Shown here piece by piece: positions 35,023-43,750 of a DNA stretch of 64,000 nt (position 1 is its first letter; every line of letters begins with the position of its first letter). The notes beneath the pieces are model-generated. The model ran no database searches. It saw only the letters and a list, made by a program, of their open reading frames with translations, and was not told the DNA's origin. The translations under genes were made by a program, and so were the position numbers. The stretch comes from Achromobacter denitrificans NBRC 15125 (lineage in GTDB: Bacteria > Pseudomonadota > Gammaproteobacteria > Burkholderiales > Burkholderiaceae_B): the NCBI RefSeq assembly GCF_001571365.1, contig NZ_BCTQ01000010.1, positions 116,345-180,344 of the forward strand, given 5' to 3'.

Positions 35023-38000
35023 TCAGATGGCCGCCAGCATGGCCTTCATTTCCGCGATCAGCGCGGCCACATTCTGCCGGGCCGCGGCGCTCAGCCCATC
35101 GTTGCGCAGCTGGTTCTCCACGCGTTCGGACTGGTTCTGCAAGTCGGAGAGTTCGACCGCCGCCAGGCCGCCGCGCATGCGGTGCAGCACGGCGCGCATA
35201 TCGCGCTCGTTGGCGTCGCGGGCGGATTTCTCCAGCTTTTCCAGGTCCTGCGTCATGGTTTCCAGGAAGATGTCGCGGTACTTGGCCGGAATGTAGGGCG
35301 CCTTGCCCCCCGGGGCCTCCGCTGGCGCCGCCGTGGGCGCGCGTGACGCGTCGGCCGCGCCCGCGGCCCGGCCCTGCGCTTCGGCGTGCGGGCGCAGGCG
35401 CCGCCACAAGGAGCGCAGATCGATGGGCTTGACCAGCCAGCTGTTCATGCCGGCGGCCATGCAGCGGGTTTCCTCTTCCTTCATGGCGTTGGCCGTGACG
35501 CCGATGATGGGCACCGTGACGCCCCGCGCGCGCAGCGTGCTGGCGAAGTCGTAGCCGTTCATGCGGGGCATGTTCACGTCGGTCAGCACCAGGTCGAAGG
35601 GCTCGATGCTCCACATGGCCAACCCCTCGGCCCCGTCGGGGGCGATCACGACCCGGCAGCCCAGCTGTTCGAGCTGGTCGCGGATCGTGACCTGGTTGAT
35701 GGGATTGTCCTCGGCCACCAGCACGCGCAGGTTCAAGGGCGTGTAGGTCGCCGGGCCGGCGTCCTGGGGAATCTCGGTGGCGCCGGACATCAGCCGCTCG
35801 ATGGCCTGGCCGATCGCCAGCATCGAATGCCGGTCCACTTGCGGACGGCTCCGGCCCAGCGCGTCGTCCCCGCCCGCGACGATGAGCGGGCCCGCCCATT
35901 CCGCCGGCTTGGCGTGGCTGGTCAGGAGCACGTCGACGAGCACGCCGTCCAGGCCGCTGTCGGGGTAGCCGTCGGCGGGGACCACGGTGGCGTCGGCGCC
36001 CCAGTGGGCGAGCCATTGGCAGATGTTCTCGCTGAGTTCCTTGCGGGGGCTGCGCACGTGGACGTGCTGGCCCTGCAGCCGCGGCGGATTGGCGGGAGGC
36101 CCCTCGGCCTTTTCCAGTTCGATGTCCACCGAGAAGCTGCTGCCCAGCCCGGGCTCGCTGGTGACGTGGATGGAACTGCCCATGAGTTCGGCCAGCTTGG
36201 CGCAAATGGACAGGCCGATGCCGGCCCCCCGAATGGTGTGCGAGCCGCTGTCGATCTGGTAGAAGGGTTCGAACAAGCGGACCTGTTCGGCCGGGCCGAT
36301 GCCCACGCCGCTGTCGACCACCTGCAAGCCCAGCCGCGTCTTGCCGCCGGGGAGGTGCTCGGCCCGCAGCCGTGCAATGACATGGCCCGAATCGGTGAAC
36401 TTGATGGCATTGCTCAGCAGGTTGCTGAGGATCTGACGGATCCGGCCGCCGTCGCCCTTCACGCATTCCGGCACGGCGGTGTCGACGCAGCTGTAGATGA
36501 TCAGCCCTTTCTGCTCGGCCATGCCGGCATAGGACGCGACCGTGCCCTGGAAGAGTTCGCCGGGGTCGAAGGTATCGATTTCGAGGGCGAGCTGGCCGGA
36601 TTCGATCTTGGTGATGTCCAGGATGTCGCTGATCAGTTGCTGGAGGATGACGGAGGAAGTCTGGATGCGGTCCACGTGGCGTTTCTGTTCGTCGCTCAGC
36701 GGGGTCATGGCCAGCACTTCGAGCGTGCCCAGGACGCCGTAGAGGGGGGTGCGGATTTCATGGCTCATCGTGGCCAGAAAGGTGGATTTGGCCTCGCTGG
36801 CCTTGTCGGCCTGCTCCTTGGCCAGGGCCAGAGTGCGCTCCATTTCGGCGCGCGCGCTGATGTCGGCGAAGGCGCACAGCACCACGTCCTGCTTCTTGTA
36901 GCGGGTGGGCGCGAAGGTGACGAACAGCGGCCGGCCGTCATAGGCGAGGAAGGTTTCGATGGTGCCGGGCGAGCCGGAGCCCAGGGCGCGGCGCAAAAGC
37001 TGGTTGGCGTCGGGCGAGTTGTGCAGTTCCTCGCCGGGCTCGATGCCCAGCCACTGCGAAGCCAGCGCATTGCTGAACACCACCTTCCCGTCGGGACGGG
37101 ACAGCACGCACAGCGCGACGGGCGCGGTGCCCAGCACGGTGCGATTGAATTCCTCGCTTTCGACGATGTCGCGATGCGCAGCCTCGGCGGGCTGGATGAC
37201 GCGCCGGTTGTACCAGCGCAGGTAGGCCGCGCTCATGCCCAGCCCCGCGATCAGCAGCAGCAGGACGCCGACGGGCAGCCACATATTGTCCTGGAAGAGG
37301 CTGCTGTACTTCAGCTTGTAATAGCCGGTCCAGTTGCCGCTCGTGTCGACGATCTTCAGGACCAGGCCGTCCGCGTTGTAGTGGAAGCCGGGCGTGTCGG
37401 CTTGCGGCGGCGGGTTCTGGCCCAACAGCACGCCGCTGCCTTTGCGCGCCAGCCAGAACTGGTCGTACAGCGGCACGTGGAGGATTTTTTCGGAAATGCT
37501 GACGCGGCCCCGGGTGAGCAGTGTCGCGGCGTACACGTTGCGCCGGAGCTCGGGCGGCTCGTTCTTCAGGCCCAGGGGCAGGCTGGTGGGAAGCATGCCT
37601 ATCATCGCGTCGGGCAGCTGGGAGTCTCGGATCCATTCGACCTGGCCGGGCTCGGCCATCGTCGGCCCGACCGGATCGGTGCCGCCTGCCTGTTCCGTGA
37701 TCGCCTCGACCACCGTCATGAAGGTTTTGCGCGTCAGCGGCTCGTAGCCCGAATCGGTGGCCACCGCCGGCACGCTGAGGCTGACCTGCCGGCCGGGCGA
37801 CACCACGAAGACCGGGGCGGCGGGGAAATACGAGGCGGCCCAGTGGCTGGAATAGAAATCGGACAGGTAGGGGCCGATGCCGGAAAAGACGCCGTGGCTG
37901 ACCGGACAGGCATCCTCCTGCTGGCAGAGCAGCGAGAAGGGCATGGAGGCGAGGCCGTGCTGGCCTTCGAAAAACCGCCAGGTCGGGGGATCGAACCCGG

Positions 38001-38277
38001 CCGCTTCGCTGACGTTGGTGGAGGACACCAGGTTGCGGGAGTCGGGGCGCTGGGTCTGCGTGCGCAGGGCGTGGAGCATGCGCTCCTGGGCGTTGACGTA
38101 GCCGACGAGAATGGAGAAATCGATCCGGAACTTGTCTTCTTCCTGCTGCAGGATGCGCTGGCCGCCCCAGTAAAGGGCGCCCGCCAGGACCATCACGAGC
38201 GGCAGGATGCCGAACAGCGCGGTATTCATGCGCCGGGAAGCGCGCGTGACTTTTCGTAGCGGCGTATCCAGTTTCAT
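35023..38277 (-). CDS. Hybrid sensor histidine kinase, RcsC-like, with REC and Hpt domains
   Basis: 1084-residue inner-membrane sensor. Membrane helices at about 21-38 and 332-355 bound a large periplasmic domain. Then come a PAS domain (about 375-475), HisKA with the phosphoacceptor H506 in MSHEIRTPL, HATPase (N-box near 616-628, GAGIGLS 684-690), an RcsC-like intermediate domain (about 733-830), a receiver with D900 in LTDVNMP, and a C-terminal Hpt with H1032 in LHRMRGG. The ATG at 38277 was taken; a TTG 16 codons upstream would overlap the REC-EAL gene. It is the only Hpt in the cluster, so it may serve both kinases (inference). Confidence 0.93.
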   Translation of the reverse strand: MKLDTPLRKVTRASRRMNTALFGILPLVMVLAGALYWGGQRILQQEEDKFRIDFSILVGYVNAQERMLHALRTQTQRPDSRNLVSSTNVSEAAGFDPPTWRFFEGQHGLASMPFSLLCQQEDACPVSHGVFSGIGPYLSDFYSSHWAASYFPAAPVFVVSPGRQVSLSVPAVATDSGYEPLTRKTFMTVVEAITEQAGGTDPVGPTMAEPGQVEWIRDSQLPDAMIGMLPTSLPLGLKNEPPELRRNVYAATLLTRGRVSISEKILHVPLYDQFWLARKGSGVLLGQNPPPQADTPGFHYNADGLVLKIVDTSGNWTGYYKLKYSSLFQDNMWLPVGVLLLLIAGLGMSAAYLRWYNRRVIQPAEAAHRDIVESEEFNRTVLGTAPVALCVLSRPDGKVVFSNALASQWLGIEPGEELHNSPDANQLLRRALGSGSPGTIETFLAYDGRPLFVTFAPTRYKKQDVVLCAFADISARAEMERTLALAKEQADKASEAKSTFLATMSHEIRTPLYGVLGTLEVLAMTPLSDEQKRHVDRIQTSSVILQQLISDILDITKIESGQLALEIDTFDPGELFQGTVASYAGMAEQKGLIIYSCVDTAVPECVKGDGGRIRQILSNLLSNAIKFTDSGHVIARLRAEHLPGGKTRLGLQVVDSGVGIGPAEQVRLFEPFYQIDSGSHTIRGAGIGLSICAKLAELMGSSIHVTSEPGLGSSFSVDIELEKAEGPPANPPRLQGQHVHVRSPRKELSENICQWLAHWGADATVVPADGYPDSGLDGVLVDVLLTSHAKPAEWAGPLIVAGGDDALGRSRPQVDRHSMLAIGQAIERLMSGATEIPQDAGPATYTPLNLRVLVAEDNPINQVTIRDQLEQLGCRVVIAPDGAEGLAMWSIEPFDLVLTDVNMPRMNGYDFASTLRARGVTVPIIGVTANAMKEEETRCMAAGMNSWLVKPIDLRSLWRRLRPHAEAQGRAAGAADASRAPTAAPAEAPGGKAPYIPAKYRDIFLETMTQDLEKLEKSARDANERDMRAVLHRMRGGLAAVELSDLQNQSERVENQLRNDGLSAAARQNVAALIAEMKAMLAAI

Positions 38278-38306
38278 AGACGATGCGGGCCGATCTCGCG
38301 CAGGGT

Positions 38307-39536
38307 TTACTGGGGCGGAATGCAAGGGGTGAAGCTGGGGTTGGGCTCGTGGGCCAGCAATTGGCTGAAGGCGGCCACGTCCACGGCGGCGGAAATCAGG
38401 TAGCCCTGCGCGTAGTCGCAGCCGATCTGGCGCACGAATTGCAAGTCCTGCATGGTTTCCACGCCCTCGGCGGTCACTTGCAGGCCCAATTGCCTGCCCA
38501 ATTGCACCGAGGATACCAGTGCCGCCGCCCTGACTTCATCCTTGGCCGCGCCGCAGACGAAGGCGCGGTCGATTTTCAATTCCGTGAACGGCGTCGAGAT
38601 CAATCCGTACATGCTGCTATACCCCTTGCCAAAATCGTCCTGCGACAGCCCGAACCCCTTGAGGCGCAGGCGGCTGGTGCCCATGTAGTACTGGCCGGCG
38701 GCCACCGTCATGTCGTCTTCGAGCAGTTCGAAGGTGACGTCCTCGGCCGGCAGCCCGGAATTCGTGACCATATAGTAGAGCTCGTCCGGCAATTGCGGGC
38801 GGTCCAGCAGCGAGGTGGGAAGGTTGACCGAGATGGGGATGCGGTGCCCCTGGCCGCGCCAGGTGCGGTAGGCCTTGAGCCCGTCTTCCAGCATGCGGAT
38901 CAGCAGTTCGTGGTCCAGGCCGTAGCCGCGCAGGGTCTTGAGGAACGACGAGGGCATCATCAGGCCCAGTTCTTCGTGCTGCCAGCGTACCAGCGCCTCG
39001 GCGCCCACGATGTTGCCGGACGACAGCGACTTCTTGGGCTGGAACCACGCGCGGATGCTGCCGTCGCGCAGCGCGCCCTCCAGGCTTTTCCGGTCGAGCA
39101 GGGTGCTGGCATAGCCGGTGTCCAGGCGGGCGTGAGAGGTGTCGGCGGGCGGCTTGCGCAGCAACCCGGCCGCGAGGTTGTCGATCTGCTCGCGGGAGAT
39201 GGGTTTCACGAAGGCCCCCAGCACGGCCAGGCCGCGCTCCTTGGCCATCAGGCTGATGCTGTTGGCCATCCGGCGGGAGCAGCCGGTCACGATGGCGAGC
39301 ATGGGGTTCAGGTCCTGGCGGGCCAGCTCGTGGATGAACTGGGCGCCGTCCATGATGGGCATGTTCACGTCCATGACCACGAGGTTGTAGCCCTCGTCGC
39401 GGATGCCCTGGAGAGCGTCGCCCGCGCTTTGCAGCGTATCCACGCGATTGAAGCCCGCATCTTCCAGCATGTCCTTCAGGTGGGCGCACTGAAAAGCATG
39501 GTCATCCAGGACGAGCACTTTGTAGGCAGACAGCAT
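38307..39536 (-). CDS. REC-EAL response regulator, c-di-GMP phosphodiesterase (RocR-like)
   Basis: 409 residues. The receiver domain has D56 in VVMDVNMP and K111 in FVKP. The EAL domain keeps the catalytic set: E180 (AEALVRW), N238 (SVNLP), E270 (TFELLED), D300-D301 (QDDFG), K321 (ELKID) and E357 (AEGVE). It is therefore predicted to hydrolyse c-di-GMP under phosphorelay control. The architecture matches Pseudomonas RocR and Vibrio VieA-type proteins. It begins two bases after the first kinase gene and is followed 29 bases later by the second kinase, so all three are one transcript. Confidence 0.93.
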   Translation of the reverse strand: MLSAYKVLVLDDHAFQCAHLKDMLEDAGFNRVDTLQSAGDALQGIRDEGYNLVVMDVNMPIMDGAQFIHELARQDLNPMLAIVTGCSRRMANSISLMAKERGLAVLGAFVKPISREQIDNLAAGLLRKPPADTSHARLDTGYASTLLDRKSLEGALRDGSIRAWFQPKKSLSSGNIVGAEALVRWQHEELGLMMPSSFLKTLRGYGLDHELLIRMLEDGLKAYRTWRGQGHRIPISVNLPTSLLDRPQLPDELYYMVTNSGLPAEDVTFELLEDDMTVAAGQYYMGTSRLRLKGFGLSQDDFGKGYSSMYGLISTPFTELKIDRAFVCGAAKDEVRAAALVSSVQLGRQLGLQVTAEGVETMQDLQFVRQIGCDYAQGYLISAAVDVAAFSQLLAHEPNPSFTPCIPPQ

Positions 39537-39538
39537 AT

Positions 39539-42367
39539 TCAGTTCAGATCCTCTGCTAGGTCATGCAATGTTTGCGCCAGGACCAGGATGGGCAGGGGCT
39601 TCAGGAGCACCCGGTCCATGCCGGCGTCCAGGCCCAGGCGCGAAGCCTCGGGCGCGGCGCTGGCGGTCAGGCCCAGGATGGTTCCCGCATAGCCGAGCTT
39701 GCGCAGCGAGCGGGCGAGTTCGTAGCCGCCCATCATCGGCATGTTGAGGTCCGTGATGACGACGTCGTGGTCCAGGGCGTTCCAGTGGCGCAGGGCCTCG
39801 CTGCCGTTGGACACCATCGTGACCGTGCAGCCCAGGTGCTCCAGCTGTTCGCGCAGGATGAGCTGGCTGATGACGTTGTCTTCGACCACCATCACGTGCA
39901 ATCCCAGGGAGACGCTCTGGGCATGGGCCTGGCCCAGCGCCGGCCGTTCGATGCCGTCCTGGGCCATGCGCACGGCGCGGCCGATGCTGGCCGGATTGAC
40001 GGTGCTGGTGATGCCGGCCTTGGAGACGGCCGATACCAGGCTTTCGTGGCCGGAGCCGGGCGCCATGACGCGGACGCGGCCATGCTTCCAGCGGGGCTCC
40101 TGCGCCGCGGGAGGCCAGGCCTGCACCAGCACGGCGTCCTCGAATTCGACCGCGTCCGCGTAGCCGCGGTAGGGCATGGCCACCGCGCCCCACGCATTCA
40201 GCCAGGCGCACAGATTGGCGACGACTTCCGGAACGGCGCCGTCGACGTACACGGCGCGCCGCCGCAAGGGAGCCGGGGCCGGCGTCGGGGGCACGTCCAG
40301 CGTCAGGGTGAAGACGATGCTGGTGCCCAGGCCTTCCTCGCTGACGACGGAGAGGCTGCCGCCCATCAGGTCGGACAGGCGGCGGCAGATCGCCAGCCCC
40401 AGCCCGGTGCCGGAGATGTCGCGTTCCAGGCCGGCGTGGGCGCGGAAGTAGGGTTCGAAGAGCTGGGCCTGGGAATCCGCGGGGATGCCGACGCCGGTGT
40501 CCGCGACCTGGAACCGCAGCGAAACGCGGCCGGGGGACGGCACCACCGCCGCGGCGCGGACCGCCACGCGGCCGGCCTCGGTGAACTTCACGGCGTTGCT
40601 CACCAGGTTGTTCAGGACCTGGAGGATGCGGGTGGCGTCGCCCAGGACGGTGGCGGGCACGTCGATGTCGGTGATCGCATAGATCAGCAGCCCCTTGCCC
40701 TGCGCGCGCGCGGCGTAGTTGGCCACCACGCGTTCGAGGATGTCGGAGGGCGAGAACTCGGCGATGTCCAGTTCCTGGCGGCCGGCTTCGATGCGCGACA
40801 GGTCCAGCGTGTCGTTAATGGTGCGCAGCAGAGTCGAGGATGACTGCTGGATGGTGTTCAGGTATTGCTGCTGCTGGCCGCTGAGGCCCGTCAGCGCCAG
40901 CAGTTCCAGCGTGCCCAGGATGCCGTACAGCGGGGTGCGGATTTCGTGGCTGATCGTGGCGAAGAACATGGTTTTCGCTTCGCTGGCCTTGTCGGCCGCC
41001 TGCTTGGCGTTGCGCAGGGTGCGTTCGATTTCCTTCTGGCTGGTGATGTCGCTGACGCCGCACAGCACCACGTCCTCGGACTGGTAGGTCATGGCGGCGA
41101 AGGTCAGGTAGACGCTGCGGCCGTCTTTCAGGGGATACTCGCGGCCGCCCGCCGCGGCGGTGGCATGGCGGATGTCTTCGCGCCAGCCGTCGTGCTCGTC
41201 GAGCAGGCGCCGGGCGGCGTCGTTGGACATGATGAGCTCGCCGTCGGCGCGGCGAACCAGGCTGAGCCCCACCGGCGCGACCTCGATGATCTTGTCGTTG
41301 AGCGCCACGCTGTCGGCCAGCGCTTCGTATTGGCGCAGGGCCGGCGTGACGAGCTTGCGCTTGATGTGCCGGACGGCGAGCAGCACCACGGCCATGAGGA
41401 ACAGGCAGATGGCGCCGGCCGTCCAGAACGCGGCCGCGCCGTGGTGCAGCACGTCGCGCATCGGCACGTAATAGGCGAGCTTCCAGCCGGCTTCGCCCAC
41501 CGACTTGACCAGCACCAGATTCTCGGGGAACCAGGTGCCGCCCTGGAAGCCGAACGAGTCCTGGCCGAGGCGGGCGGTCAGCGGACTGTTGATCGTGACG
41601 GGCAGGGGGCCGCCGTGCAGGGCCACGCGGCTGTTGCTGTCGTAGAGAGCGTAGCTGCCGCCGTCGCTGGCGCATTCCGCGGCGATGACCGCGGCGATGC
41701 CGTCCACTTCCAGGCCGATCCAGGTGCGTTCCTGGCCGGTGGTGTCCAGCGGCGTGTAGAGGAAGAAGCGGTCCACGTCGTCCATGGGCGGGCGCAGCCA
41801 GACGATGGGCTCGCGCCCGTTGGCGCTGGGGCTGGGGTCGCGCATGGCGAGGATTTCGGCCAGCCATTGGCCGGTGCGCGTGGAAATGGGCGCGGCGCGG
41901 CGCCGGGTTTCGAGGGGCAGGCGCTGCGAGGCGGCCTCTTCCGCCGGCGCGTACACGATGCGCGCATTGGCCGCGGCGATGTCGGCGCGGTCGCGGGGCG
42001 TCATGACGAGCGCCCATTCGTAGGTGTTGTTTTCCTTGAGCAGCGGGATGACGCTGATCTGCCCGGTTTCGCCGAAGGTCTTGGGCGTGCGCGCGGGCGC
42101 CATGTGGTCGGTGTTGCGCACGGAGGAGCCGGCCACGGAGCGCAGCAGGCCTTCGCGCTGGTCGAAGTAGACTTGCGCGTTATAGGCGGCCGCGTTCATG
42201 CGGCGGCGGTGCTTGGAGACTTCGTCGCTGAACGACAGGTAGAAGGAGAGTGCCGTGCCTACCAGGATGCACGCGAGCAGCGCCACGGCAAACATGTGCA
42301 GCAGAAGCATGGGCCGGCCGGGGCCGGCGCGGCCCTGCTTCCGGGGAAGGCGGGGGGCGACAATCAT
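39539..42367 (-). CDS. Hybrid sensor histidine kinase, RcsC-like, without Hpt
   Basis: 942-residue inner-membrane sensor. Membrane helices at about 21-43 and 313-333 enclose a periplasmic domain. A PAS-like domain (about 350-450) precedes HisKA with H474 in ISHEIRTPL, then HATPase (GTGLGLA), an intermediate domain like that of RcsC, and a receiver with D873 in ITDLNMP ending the protein. With no Hpt, its phosphoryl group probably passes to the Hpt of the sister kinase or to an unlinked Hpt protein (inference). It is related to the kinase at 35023-38277 over the whole cytoplasmic part, while the periplasmic domains differ, suggesting two distinct signals. Confidence 0.93.
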   Translation of the reverse strand: MIVAPRLPRKQGRAGPGRPMLLLHMFAVALLACILVGTALSFYLSFSDEVSKHRRRMNAAAYNAQVYFDQREGLLRSVAGSSVRNTDHMAPARTPKTFGETGQISVIPLLKENNTYEWALVMTPRDRADIAAANARIVYAPAEEAASQRLPLETRRRAAPISTRTGQWLAEILAMRDPSPSANGREPIVWLRPPMDDVDRFFLYTPLDTTGQERTWIGLEVDGIAAVIAAECASDGGSYALYDSNSRVALHGGPLPVTINSPLTARLGQDSFGFQGGTWFPENLVLVKSVGEAGWKLAYYVPMRDVLHHGAAAFWTAGAICLFLMAVVLLAVRHIKRKLVTPALRQYEALADSVALNDKIIEVAPVGLSLVRRADGELIMSNDAARRLLDEHDGWREDIRHATAAAGGREYPLKDGRSVYLTFAAMTYQSEDVVLCGVSDITSQKEIERTLRNAKQAADKASEAKTMFFATISHEIRTPLYGILGTLELLALTGLSGQQQQYLNTIQQSSSTLLRTINDTLDLSRIEAGRQELDIAEFSPSDILERVVANYAARAQGKGLLIYAITDIDVPATVLGDATRILQVLNNLVSNAVKFTEAGRVAVRAAAVVPSPGRVSLRFQVADTGVGIPADSQAQLFEPYFRAHAGLERDISGTGLGLAICRRLSDLMGGSLSVVSEEGLGTSIVFTLTLDVPPTPAPAPLRRRAVYVDGAVPEVVANLCAWLNAWGAVAMPYRGYADAVEFEDAVLVQAWPPAAQEPRWKHGRVRVMAPGSGHESLVSAVSKAGITSTVNPASIGRAVRMAQDGIERPALGQAHAQSVSLGLHVMVVEDNVISQLILREQLEHLGCTVTMVSNGSEALRHWNALDHDVVITDLNMPMMGGYELARSLRKLGYAGTILGLTASAAPEASRLGLDAGMDRVLLKPLPILVLAQTLHDLAEDLN

Positions 42368-42469
42368 GCATTGATGATAGAAGTCGCGCCCGCCGCGAAG
42401 AACAAGACAATTCTGAAAACCGGACCAAATTCCGTCTTGATTTTCTTCGGTGTTCCGCCGGCCTCCCGC

Positions 42470-43120
42470 CTATTGGAACAAGCCGCTCTCCATGCAGAAG
42501 GCCACCAGTTCCTGGTCCGTCTGCACATTCAGCTTGCGCATGGCGGAGGCCTTCTGGCCGCTGATCGTCTTGACGCTGCGCTTCAGGTTCTCGGCGATCA
42601 CCGTCACGGTTTCTCCGCGCACGAAATGCCGCAGCACTTCGAATTCCTTGGGGGACAGGCTGTCGATGCACTCGCCGATGGGCTTGCGCGGCAGGCTCGT
42701 GGCGGGATCGCGCCGGAAGCCCGGCGGATAGTATTTCCTGCCGATGCGCAACATGGACAGCGCCGTGACGATCTCGGCGAGGTTGTCGCGCTTGAGGACC
42801 ACGGCGGCGACGCCGGCGTCGTAGAGCGCCGAGATGATCATGGGATTGGACACCATGGTCAGCACCACGATGTGCAGGCCGGGATGGCGCCGGATCAGGT
42901 ACTGGACCAGGCGCATGCCGTCGCCGTAGGCATCGTCGCCGGGCATGGAGTAGTCCGTGACCACGACGTTGGACGGGGTGTGCTCAAGATGCGAAATGAG
43001 CTCGGTCGAGCTGGAGACGGCTCCGGTTATCTCAAGGTTGGGGACCGTGTCCAGGAGATCGCGGATGCCCGCCAAGACGAGTGGATGGTCGTCGGCAAGG
43101 ACGATTCGAAGCTTATCCAT
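42470..43120 (-). CDS. RcsB-like response regulator (NarL/LuxR type)
   Basis: About 216 residues. The receiver starts RIVLADDHPLVLAGI and has the phospho-acceptor Asp at 56 in VVTDYSMPGDDAYGDGM, a stretch very close to RcsB (TDLSMPGDKYGDGI). The C-terminal LuxR helix-turn-helix has LSPKEFEVLRHFVRGETVTVIAENLKRSVKTISGQKASAMRKL, again RcsB-like. The ATG at 43120 fits the family; a GTG five codons upstream is possible, and neither has a clear ribosome site. It is the first gene of the cluster, 102 bases before the first kinase, and is the probable transcriptional output of the phosphorelay. Confidence 0.92.
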   Translation of the reverse strand: MDKLRIVLADDHPLVLAGIRDLLDTVPNLEITGAVSSSTELISHLEHTPSNVVVTDYSMPGDDAYGDGMRLVQYLIRRHPGLHIVVLTMVSNPMIISALYDAGVAAVVLKRDNLAEIVTALSMLRIGRKYYPPGFRRDPATSLPRKPIGECIDSLSPKEFEVLRHFVRGETVTVIAENLKRSVKTISGQKASAMRKLNVQTDQELVAFCMESGLFQ

Positions 43121-43261
43121 TGAGAGCAGAGACACCGTGTGGAGTAGGACGCCCGGGGCGCGTCACAAATTCTGCATCAAGACGTGGACTTAAGCTAGGA
43201 GCGGCTAGGGAAAAAGGGCCTGCGCCGGCAAAAAGGGCACCCCCGGCGCCGGGCCTCCCCG

Positions 43262-43292
43262 CGCCAGGGCCGCCCGCCGGGCGGCCCTGGCG
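43262..43292 (-). terminator. GC-rich hairpin after the small LexA-box gene
   Basis: A perfect 13-bp stem (CGCCAGGGCCGCC, 43262-43274; complement at 43280-43292) with a 5-base loop, five bases after the stop of the minus-strand gene at 43297. No U-tract follows, so termination may be partial or factor-dependent. Confidence 0.55.
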
Positions 43293-43296
43293 GTGA

Positions 43297-43542
43297 TCAG
43301 TCGTCCAGGGCGGGCACGGTTCCGATCTGGGCAAGGATGCGGGGCGATTGCATGTCGCCGGTTTCCTTGTCGACCAGGACTTCGTAGGCGGCGACGCCCG
43401 CGAACTTGGAGGCCATGGAATTCGCGATCCGGATGGCTCCGAATTCGCTGCTGGCGGGACGGATCTCACCGGGCGCCACGCCTTCGGCGGCGGCACGGTA
43501 GGGGACGACGATGTATTGGACGAGATGAGCGGCTTCTGACAC
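43297..43542 (-). CDS. Small protein of unknown function behind a LexA-like box (81 aa)
   Basis: I do not recognise the family. The protein is soluble-looking, with LVQYIVVPYRAA near the N-terminus and a central FAGVAAYEVLVDKETGDM; no membrane segment or signal peptide. It starts at a GTG with AGGAGA six bases upstream. Its promoter region carries a LexA-type palindrome at 43595-43610, which suggests induction on DNA damage (inference). It is divergent from the gentisate dioxygenase gene and ends at a GC-rich hairpin before the response regulator operon. Confidence 0.75.
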   Translation of the reverse strand: MSEAAHLVQYIVVPYRAAAEGVAPGEIRPASSEFGAIRIANSMASKFAGVAAYEVLVDKETGDMQSPRILAQIGTVPALDD

Positions 43543-43594
43543 AGGGTTCTCCTGGACGACAGTTTTTCGGGCGAGCGAAATGTATCACGGCACA

Positions 43595-43610
43595 CTGTGT
43601 ATTTGTACAG
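43595..43610 (-). promoter_or_regulatory. LexA-like SOS box
   Basis: CTG-TGTATTTGTA-CAG, the CTG-N10-CAG pattern with AT-rich core and extended symmetry (ACTGT to ACAGT). On the complement it overlaps a possible -35 region, with GATACA about 17 bases further on as a -10 candidate, 53 bases before the start codon of the small gene. Confidence 0.65.
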
Positions 43611-43683
43611 TATTTTGATGTGCCGTCCCTGAATTTTTTTCTCAAGGCGCGGCCGGTTGTGGAAAACCCTAGCGCCCGTGGCA

Positions 43684-43722
43684 TTGCCGGATCGCGGGCC
43701 TGCCTCTAATATTTTCGAAAAT
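43684..43722 (+). promoter_or_regulatory. Promoter and palindrome of the gentisate operon
   Basis: -35 TTGCCG (43684-43689), 17-base spacer, -10 TAATAT (43707-43712). The perfect 12-bp palindrome ATTTTCGAAAAT (43711-43722) overlaps the end of the -10 box, where a repressor would block transcription. The GntR or LysR protein encoded downstream is the likely ligand-responsive regulator (inference). Confidence 0.65.
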
Positions 43723-43750
43723 CCTGTTTGTTTTATAAAAGAGGCAAGGG

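Noticed and set aside
35386..38259. A 957-residue open frame antisense to the Hpt-bearing kinase
   Set aside because: Low-complexity shadow product; the opposite strand encodes all kinase motifs.
38277..38325. TTG at 38325 as the start of the Hpt-bearing kinase
   Set aside because: It would overlap the REC-EAL stop and adds 16 non-conserved residues; ATG 38277 gives the normal short cytoplasmic N-terminus before the first membrane helix.
34043..43120. The cluster as the bvgASR virulence locus
   Set aside because: Gene types are superficially alike, but the regulator is RcsB-like rather than BvgA-like, there are two kinases with single periplasmic domains between two membrane helices, and an extra REC-EAL gene is present.
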